Assembly (NCBI GenBank): GCA_027064745.1
Contig: JAMOPD010000299.1
Span: 1-9,051, forward strand
From: Thermococcaceae archaeon
GTDB taxonomy: Archaea; Methanobacteriota_B; Thermococci; Thermococcales; Thermococcaceae
DNA: 9,051 nt
Direction: 5' to 3'
Shown here: one piece after another, positions 1-4,672 of the stretch
Layout of the letters: each line of letters opens with the position of its first letter
Numbering within the stretch: position 1 is the stretch's first letter
The notes under the pieces: generated by a model
What the model was told of the DNA's origin: nothing
Seen by the model: only the letters and a program-made list of their open reading frames with translations
Databases searched by the model: none
Translations under genes and position numbers: made by a program

Positions 1-1
1 T

Positions 2-1390
2 ACAGAAAGCAGAATTAAAGTTGGCTTTAGAAATGTTTCATCAAGGAGGTTTTCTGTGGAGATCTCCCTTGAAGAGCTGAAAAAATATGGTGATATATCC
101 CCAAGGACACTTCACTTCTCTCTCAGAGGTGGAGAAGCCGAATATTCATTCGTTAGATTTATTCCAAGAAAAGTTGGCAGGGTTATGGCTGAAATAAAGG
201 TCAAATCTGGCATTTTTCTTATAAGAGTTCCAGTTGAATTTCAGGTTCTTGAGCCTGTAAAGAGAGGCGTTGAAGTTGTTATTTCTGGTGGAGAGGAGGT
301 TAAAGATAAAATCGAGAAAGCTCCAATTCAAGTTCAAACCTTGTTTTCCCGCTATGATGAGGTTGAACCAATCGGAGAGGGTGGCTTTGCTCGGGTCTTT
401 AAAGCCAAACGTAAAGATGGTAAGATTGTGGCTCTTAAAATTCCTTATCATCTGACGGAACAGGCTGGGAGGGTGTTTCTGAGAGAAGTTAGCGCGTGGA
501 GTCAACTAAAGCACAGGAATATAGTTGAGCTCTACGATGCAAACATAGTGCCTGTGCCTTATATAGAGATGGAGTACTGCGAATCCTCGCTTGCAAAGCT
601 CAGCAAACCTCTTAACTGGGAAAAAACTGCAAGGCTTATTTTTGAGGTGTGTGAAGGGTTGAAGTATGCCCACTCCAAGGGAATCATCCACCGTGACCTC
701 AAACCCAACAATATCCTCCTCAAAGATGAGACACCCAAAATTTCAGACTGGGGATTGAGCAAGGTTATAACTGAGAGCCGCTCCACTACAACTTCCTTTA
801 CACCCCTTTATGCCGCACCGGAGCAGATAAGCAAACGCTTCGGCTCAACAGATGAGAGGACTGATATCTGGCAGCTCGGTGTTCTTATGTATGAGCTGGT
901 CACTGGAAAGGTTCCCTTTGATGGGGAGGACTTCGTTGAGATCGCTAGCAAAATAACAATGGAAGAACCTGAAAAACCCAGCAGGATTAATCCAGAAGCA
1001 AAGCCTCTTGAAGAGATAATCATGAGATGCCTAGCCAAGAGGAAGGAGGAGAGATATCAATCCGTTAAAGAACTGCAGAGGGATTTGGCTGGCCTTTTAG
1101 GCGGAAAATATCGGGAGGAGCTAAGGAAGAGTGTTGATTTTTCACGGTCTGCATATTACGCAGGGCAACTGTTTCTTCTTCACATGAAGCTCGGTGATAA
1201 AAAGGAAGCATACAAATATGCGCTGGATTTGATGAATTATGCAAAGGGCGAAGCTAAGAGAGAGCTTGAAGAGCTGATCAAACAGCTGGAAATCAGGATG
1301 AGTGAGGGTTTACCTATTCCAAAGGAACTTGTGGAGAAAGCCGAGATAATAGTGCACAGGGTTAATTTGAGTTTTATCATCGGTCATTGA
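2..1390 (+). CDS. Ser/Thr protein kinase with Ig-like N-terminal region (5' end probably outside window)
   Basis: Eukaryotic-like (Hanks-type) protein kinase that would transfer phosphate from ATP to Ser/Thr of partner proteins in the cytoplasm. Numbering from the GTG at 56: glycine loop GEGG 107-110, ATP-anchoring Lys128 in VALK, helix-C Glu144, catalytic loop HRDLKPNN 212-219 (Asp214 base, Asn219), metal site DWG 231-233 (usual DFG), APE 254-256, Asp270 and Arg333. All catalytic residues are present, so it should be active. Residues 1-70 show alternating beta-strand patterning like an Ig/COG1361-type sandwich; 352-444 are helical and vaguely TPR-like. No membrane segment is seen. The frame is open to base 2 and the upstream codons continue the beta pattern, so I favour a start outside the window. 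GTG 56, with GGAGGT at 45-50, is a real alternative (444 aa). It is followed after 32 bp by the AAA+ gene and then the phosphatase, probably one operon. Its natural substrate is unknown; the adjacent ATPase is the obvious candidate. Confidence 0.9.
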   Translation, partial: TESRIKVGFRNVSSRRFSVEISLEELKKYGDISPRTLHFSLRGGEAEYSFVRFIPRKVGRVMAEIKVKSGIFLIRVPVEFQVLEPVKRGVEVVISGGEEVKDKIEKAPIQVQTLFSRYDEVEPIGEGGFARVFKAKRKDGKIVALKIPYHLTEQAGRVFLREVSAWSQLKHRNIVELYDANIVPVPYIEMEYCESSLAKLSKPLNWEKTARLIFEVCEGLKYAHSKGIIHRDLKPNNILLKDETPKISDWGLSKVITESRSTTTSFTPLYAAPEQISKRFGSTDERTDIWQLGVLMYELVTGKVPFDGEDFVEIASKITMEEPEKPSRINPEAKPLEEIIMRCLAKRKEERYQSVKELQRDLAGLLGGKYREELRKSVDFSRSAYYAGQLFLLHMKLGDKKEAYKYALDLMNYAKGEAKRELEELIKQLEIRMSEGLPIPKELVEKAEIIVHRVNLSFIIGH

Positions 1391-1408
1391 ATGAGTAGAG
1401 TGATGATT

Positions 1409-1415
1409 GGAGGTG
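1409..1415 (+). promoter_or_regulatory. Shine-Dalgarno site of the AAA+ ATPase gene
   Basis: GGAGGTG lies 7 nt before the ATG at 1423, an almost perfect match to the complement of the archaeal 16S 3' end (GGAGGTGAT). It fixes the start of the ATPase gene. There is no convincing TATA box in the 32 bp after the kinase stop, which supports co-transcription. Confidence 0.75.
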
Positions 1416-1422
1416 TGTTTGC

Positions 1423-2628
1423 ATGCCTGTGGATCTCTCAGGACCACTAATGTCTGCATTTAAAAAGGCCAAGAAGGAGTTTGAGGAGGCGATAAAGAAG
1501 GGCGACAAAGAAACCGCCCGGAAGAAAGCTCTGGAGTGTGCAAGGATATTGAGGCAGCTCTCAAAATACGACGAATTTAACAGGGAAAGCTACTTGAAGA
1601 AGGCAAAGGAGTGGGAGCGCACAGCCAAAGATATTGAAATTGATGGATACGGGATTAAGAGAAAGCATAAACCTATGCGTGAGGGTGGAAGCAGAGGGAA
1701 GACAGGAGGCGATGAAAGCGGAGACGAGGAAGAGGACAAGTTCAAACGCTACGTTGAAAACTTCATCACCAAATCTAAGGTTAAGTGGAGTGACATAGGT
1801 GGCCTTAGTGAAGTTAAGAAGCTGATTATGGAAACGATAGTCATTTCAGCTTTGCAGAGGCCTGAGTCAATCCAGCCGTGGAAGGGAATTCTCCTCTTCG
1901 GCCCGCCAGGAACCGGTAAGACCCTGCTCGCAAGCGCAGCAGCAGGGAGTTTAAATGCAACCTTCTTCTCGGTTAAAACCAGCAACGTGCTGAGCAAATA
2001 TTTCGGCGAATCAACTAAGATAGTCTCTGCTTTGTATGAGGTGGCACGTGAGAGGGCTCCAAGCATAGTGTTCATGGATGAAGTAGATGCTTTAACAACG
2101 AAGAGGAATCAGGAGCAGAGCGAGGCATCGAGAAGAATGCTCTCAACTCTTTTGACAGAACTCGACGGTTTTCAGGACAAAAAGAGCGACATTTTAGTTT
2201 TAACGCTGGCAGCAACTAACACTCCGTGGGACTTGGATGAGGCTATTCTTTCAAGATTTCCAAGGAGGATCTACGTGCCTTTACCGGATAAAGAAGCGGC
2301 TAAGGCCATTATAAAGATTCATACCAAAGGCTTAGATATCTCCAAACTGGATTTGGATGCGCTAGCTGAAGAGTGTGTAAGAAAACTGTATTCCGGCAGG
2401 GACCTTAAGAACCTCTGTCAAGAAGCTATATGGAACATGATACGCGAGGAAAACCCTAATCTGCATAAACTAGCAGAGTTACCCTATGAGAAGCTCAGAC
2501 GGCGCTCTCTCAGAACTCGTCCATTAGAGATGAGGGATTTCGAGGAGGCATTTAAGAAAATCAAGTCACCGCTGACGAGGAAGGAGATCGAGCGCTATGA
2601 AAGGTGGGCGGAGGAATTTGGGGGATGA
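1423..2628 (+). CDS. Vps4/katanin-type AAA+ ATPase with N-terminal MIT-like helical domain
   Basis: A 401-aa AAA+ ATPase of the meiotic (Vps4/katanin/spastin) clade, expected to form ATP-driven rings that pull on or disassemble protein polymers. Order: helical, Lys/Glu-rich N-terminal region 10-72 resembling a three-helix MIT domain; charged, Gly-rich flexible linker about 80-105 with an acidic run; AAA+ core 120-303. Seen motifs: Walker A GPPGTGKT 160-167, pore loop SKYFGES 191-197 (Tyr193 at the Vps4 Trp position), Walker B IVFMDE 215-220, the Vps4-like EASRR at 234-238, sensor-1 Asn266, and Arg278/Arg281 at arginine-finger positions. The C-terminus (about 367-401, ending RWAEEFGG) resembles the terminal helix that distinguishes Vps4 from other AAA proteins. 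The start is set by GGAGGTG at 1409. It lies between a kinase and a phosphatase gene and its stop overlaps the latter's ATG, so its activity or partner may be phospho-regulated (inference). It is a single-AAA protein, unlike the two-AAA Cdc48/VAT, and lacks PAN-type coiled-coil/OB features. Confidence 0.9.
   Translation: MPVDLSGPLMSAFKKAKKEFEEAIKKGDKETARKKALECARILRQLSKYDEFNRESYLKKAKEWERTAKDIEIDGYGIKRKHKPMREGGSRGKTGGDESGDEEEDKFKRYVENFITKSKVKWSDIGGLSEVKKLIMETIVISALQRPESIQPWKGILLFGPPGTGKTLLASAAAGSLNATFFSVKTSNVLSKYFGESTKIVSALYEVARERAPSIVFMDEVDALTTKRNQEQSEASRRMLSTLLTELDGFQDKKSDILVLTLAATNTPWDLDEAILSRFPRRIYVPLPDKEAAKAIIKIHTKGLDISKLDLDALAEECVRKLYSGRDLKNLCQEAIWNMIREENPNLHKLAELPYEKLRRRSLRTRPLEMRDFEEAFKKIKSPLTRKEIERYERWAEEFGG
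2610..2627 (+). promoter_or_regulatory. Ribosome binding site and ATGA stop/start overlap of the phosphatase gene
   Basis: The ATPase stop TGA (2626-2628) overlaps the phosphatase ATG (2625-2627) in the sequence ATGA. GGAGG at 2610-2614 lies 10 nt before that ATG, with a further G-run just before it. This favours ATG 2625 over the in-frame GTG at 2604, which has no comparable site, and suggests translational coupling of the two proteins. Confidence 0.65.
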
Positions 2629-3443
2629 GGATCTCCTTTAATCTTCTTTCGGAGAAGTTTGGAGACTTGATAAGAAAACGTGATGTTACACAAAATATCG
2701 AGCTGGATGGAGAATACAGGGAAATTAAGACTGATAATGCCCACGGTATCTCTCATATCGGCGCGAGGAATAATAATGAAGACACCCTTCTAATACTGAA
2801 GCTTCCTGATGCATATCTACTGGCTGTTGCTGATGGGTTGGGCGGTCACAATGCTGGAGAGGTAGCGTCTCAAATAGCCGTGGACACCCTCAAGGAGGTC
2901 TTTGAGCGGGAATACACCAAGGGGATGAGTGAGGGAGAAGTTAAGACACTCTTAAGAAAAGCCCATGAGCTTGCACACCGAAGAATCAAAGAGAATGCAG
3001 TTGGCGAGAGGGAGGGAATGGGAACCACACTTGTAACGGCATTCGTAAGGGACGGAAAGACGATAATAGCCAACACCGGCGACAGCAGGGCCTACCTCCT
3101 AAGAGGCGGAAAAATTGCTGCAAAAACTAAAGACCACTCCTTCGTTCAGGAGATGCTCGATAGGGGAGAAATAATGGAGGAGGAAGCGAGGAGGCACCCG
3201 CTGAGGAACATAATCACCAAAGCCCTCGGAATAGACTTCGGCGTTGATCTCTACGGGTGGGAGCTGAGAGAGAGGGATGTTTTGTTGCTGAGCACCGATG
3301 GACTGCATGATTATGTTGATGAGGGCAGAATTGCAGAGATTGTATCACAAGGAAAAAGTTCGGAGGAGATAGTAAGAAGGCTGATTGAAGAGGCTTTGCC
3401 CGTAACAAAGGATAATGTGACGGTGGTGGTGTGGAAGGAATAG
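2625..3443 (+). CDS. PP2C-family Ser/Thr protein phosphatase
   Basis: Soluble metal-dependent protein phosphatase (PPM/PP2C, Stp1/PrpC-like) of 272 aa, removing phosphate from Ser/Thr. Family motifs in order: RNNNEDT 48-54 (metal ligands Glu52, Asp53), ADGLGGH 69-75 (Asp70, Gly71), GMGTT 131-135, ANTGDSRAYL 149-158, TKDHS 168-172, STDGL 223-227 (Asp225) and DNVT 263-266 (Asp263). All core acidic metal ligands are present, so activity is expected. The length fits a stand-alone PP2C catalytic domain with about 37 extra N-terminal residues; no signal peptide or membrane segment is seen. It is the last gene of the kinase-ATPase-phosphatase operon, translationally coupled to the ATPase, and is the natural antagonist of the kinase at the operon start. 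Targets are not determinable from sequence; the kinase itself and the ATPase are likely. Confidence 0.94.
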   Translation: MRISFNLLSEKFGDLIRKRDVTQNIELDGEYREIKTDNAHGISHIGARNNNEDTLLILKLPDAYLLAVADGLGGHNAGEVASQIAVDTLKEVFEREYTKGMSEGEVKTLLRKAHELAHRRIKENAVGEREGMGTTLVTAFVRDGKTIIANTGDSRAYLLRGGKIAAKTKDHSFVQEMLDRGEIMEEEARRHPLRNIITKALGIDFGVDLYGWELRERDVLLLSTDGLHDYVDEGRIAEIVSQGKSSEEIVRRLIEEALPVTKDNVTVVVWKE

Positions 3444-3457
3444 GTGTAGATCTCAAG

Positions 3458-3464
3458 TCTTTTT
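3458..3464 (+). terminator. Probable T-tract terminator of the kinase-ATPase-phosphatase operon
   Basis: A pyrimidine-rich tract ending in five T lies 15-21 nt after the phosphatase stop. Archaeal RNA polymerase terminates at T-rich runs without needing a hairpin. The rest of 3465-3565 holds no ORF of note and no recognisable RNA gene. Confidence 0.35.
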
Positions 3465-3556
3465 GTACTTGTCTATGAGGAAATTGTAAGAAGGGAGTTT
3501 TTACCATGAAATCCTGAAATGACTTCCAGATTTGTTGGTTGTGCTGAGCAGAAGAG

Positions 3557-3571
3557 TAATAAGATAAAAAA
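3557..3571 (-). terminator. Probable T-tract terminator of cobT
   Basis: On the minus strand, six T followed by further T-rich sequence begins 8 nt after the cobT stop codon (3579-3581). It fits an archaeal poly-T terminator for the leftward transcript and separates it from the convergent phosphatase operon. Confidence 0.5.
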
Positions 3572-3578
3572 GATGGAT

Positions 3579-4580
3579 TCAAGCTTTCCCTCCAATCTCC
3601 ATGAGCCTCTCATAAAGCTCATCAACCTTCTTCGCAACATCATCCGGGGTAAATCCAGCTTTAACAGCTAGCCATGTGGCTCCTCCGGCTCCAACTCCCT
3701 CCTTTACATAGCCTCTCTCGTAACCCCTTAGCCCCTTGAATCTACTCTTTGAGAAATCCAAATCCGCTGAGTAGAATATTATTCCAATATCTTTTGCCGT
3801 CTCTTTAAACGTTGAACTCTCATCGTTGACAACCCACTTCGTGGTTGCAATCATAAACCTGTTCAAATCTTCTCCTACGGCTTTGAGAAGGGCAGCTACT
3901 GCCAGCATCTGAGTTCCACCGGCTAAAACTACTTCACCTTTGAATCCCTGAGAAATCCCTATTACAGTTGCCATCATTGGGTCTCCAAACTCCTCCAAGG
4001 CTGTGAGGGGTTCGTTAGCTAAATCCCCCTTATTTATGCCAGCTCTCTTGAAGCCTTTTTCAATCACCTGCCTCTTAAGGTTTTGAGGATTGTTTGGAGC
4101 TGCTGATGAAGTCTTTGCTTCATAGCCAAGAGCCCATAAAATGGCTTGAGCTGTGGTCGTTCCTCCCGGTGTTGATTCACCAATTACGATTTCTCTCAGA
4201 TTAAGTTTGCTCATCTGCTCTCCAAAGAGTTTTGCCTTCTCTAGTATTTCCTTGGCCTCTGGAAGAGCCTTCTCTTTGCGGAAGTCCCTTCCAACTACGT
4301 CGCTTATATGCACATACGGAACGAGAGGTGCTAAATAAGTTCCACCTCTAACGATAATTATTGGAAAATCAGCCAACTCCTTTGCGGCTTTAGTGATTAT
4401 AGCTGGCGTTGGGTGCCCTTCGGGAGTAACTGGTATCACATCAATGATTTTAGGCTTTTCATAAAATAGATATTCGGCGTCAGCCGGTGGAGTCAGTTTT
4501 GTCAGTTCTGGTGTTGCTCCGGCAACGCTTATTCCTGGAACTCTACTTATTTCAGTGTTTCCCAAAACTACGAGCATCAT
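3579..4580 (-). CDS. cobT: Archaeal CobT-type (UPF0284) nicotinate-nucleotide phosphoribosyltransferase
   Basis: Archaeal/cyanobacterial CobT family (the UPF0284 group), 333 aa, close to the family length. It is expected to transfer phosphoribose from nicotinate mononucleotide to a benzimidazole base, giving the alpha-ribotide used for the cobamide lower ligand. Motifs seen: [11 protein letters not shown] 134-144, GDPMM 199-203, AGGTQM 220-225, and EGVGAGG 294-300, where Glu294 aligns with the catalytic Glu region of bacterial CobT. No membrane segment or signal is seen. The start is the first of two adjacent ATGs (4580, 4577), preceded by GGGGTGAT at 4592-4585; a TTG at 4598 lies upstream of that site and is unlikely. 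Divergent from the corrinoid-binding lipoprotein gene and near cobyric acid synthase, which supports a cobamide role. Which base it uses cannot be read from sequence. Either adjacent ATG could be the true start. Confidence 0.9.
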   Translation of the reverse strand: MMLVVLGNTEISRVPGISVAGATPELTKLTPPADAEYLFYEKPKIIDVIPVTPEGHPTPAIITKAAKELADFPIIIVRGGTYLAPLVPYVHISDVVGRDFRKEKALPEAKEILEKAKLFGEQMSKLNLREIVIGESTPGGTTTAQAILWALGYEAKTSSAAPNNPQNLKRQVIEKGFKRAGINKGDLANEPLTALEEFGDPMMATVIGISQGFKGEVVLAGGTQMLAVAALLKAVGEDLNRFMIATTKWVVNDESSTFKETAKDIGIIFYSADLDFSKSRFKGLRGYERGYVKEGVGAGGATWLAVKAGFTPDDVAKKVDELYERLMEIGGKA

Positions 4581-4584
4581 GAAT

Positions 4585-4592
4585 ATCACCCC
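4585..4592 (-). promoter_or_regulatory. Shine-Dalgarno site of cobT
   Basis: On the minus strand GGGGTGAT precedes the ATG at 4580 by 4 nt and the second ATG at 4577 by 7 nt. It rules in these starts over the upstream TTG at 4598. Confidence 0.65.
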
Positions 4593-4610
4593 TGGCAATT
4601 TTATCCAATA

Positions 4611-4624
4611 AGCTTATATATTCT
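4611..4624. promoter_or_regulatory. Shared TATA-like element of the divergent cobT / binding-protein promoters
   Basis: The tract reads CTTATATA (4613-4620) rightward and AATATATAAG leftward, so it resembles an archaeal box A on both strands. A start about 25 nt rightward (near 4643) leaves a leader of about 30 nt before ATG 4673. A start about 25 nt leftward falls at about 4592, just at the cobT Shine-Dalgarno. No better box is seen for either gene, apart from a weaker CTATAATG at 4632-4639 that sits too close to the rightward start. Confidence 0.5.
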
Positions 4625-4645
4625 TCGCTCCCTATAATGATGAAG

Positions 4646-4662
4646 TTGGACAAATAATCCAA
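4646..4662. repeat. Short inverted repeat TTGGA-N7-TCCAA in the binding-protein leader
   Basis: TTGGA (4646-4650) and TCCAA (4658-4662) form perfect 5-bp arms around a 7-nt A/T-rich spacer, just downstream of the predicted transcription start and directly before the Shine-Dalgarno. It could be a repressor operator or a small leader hairpin next to the ribosome binding site. A further TCCAA lies at 4604-4608 on the cobT side of the TATA tract. Short arms mean it may be chance. Confidence 0.35.
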
Positions 4663-4668
4663 GGTGGT
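4663..4668 (+). promoter_or_regulatory. Shine-Dalgarno site of the tandem BtuF-like gene
   Basis: GGTGGT ends 4 nt before ATG 4673, which starts a classical lipoprotein signal peptide and so confirms the start. Confidence 0.55.
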
Positions 4669-4672
4669 CTGA

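Noticed and set aside
3..77. Possible C-terminal end of an upstream gene in another frame
   Set aside because: The frame is open and ends in TGA, but only 24 codons are visible and the kinase frame is also open with better purine-first codon pattern; not enough to call.
1749..2075. 108-codon minus-strand open frame inside the AAA+ gene
   Set aside because: Covers the Walker A and B region of the ATPase in antisense; no start signal and no family resemblance.
2604..2624. Upstream GTG start for the phosphatase
   Set aside because: Would add seven Gly-rich residues inside the ATPase C-terminus; the ATG at 2625 has a better placed GGAGG and the common ATGA overlap.
3444..3578. Small gene or RNA in the longest intergenic gap
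   Set aside because: Contains only very short open frames, T tracts assigned as terminators, and no recognisable RNA fold.
3214..3582. 122-codon minus-strand open frame at the phosphatase end and intergenic region
   Set aside because: Mostly antisense to PP2C motifs, Ser/Pro/His-rich composition unlike the neighbours, and would overlap the cobT 3' end and terminator.
4637..4672. ATGATGA followed by CTGA, resembling C and D boxes of a C/D guide RNA
   Set aside because: Only 36 nt long with no internal D' and C' boxes, whereas archaeal C/D RNAs are about 50-70 nt with four boxes; it lies in the leader of a gene.
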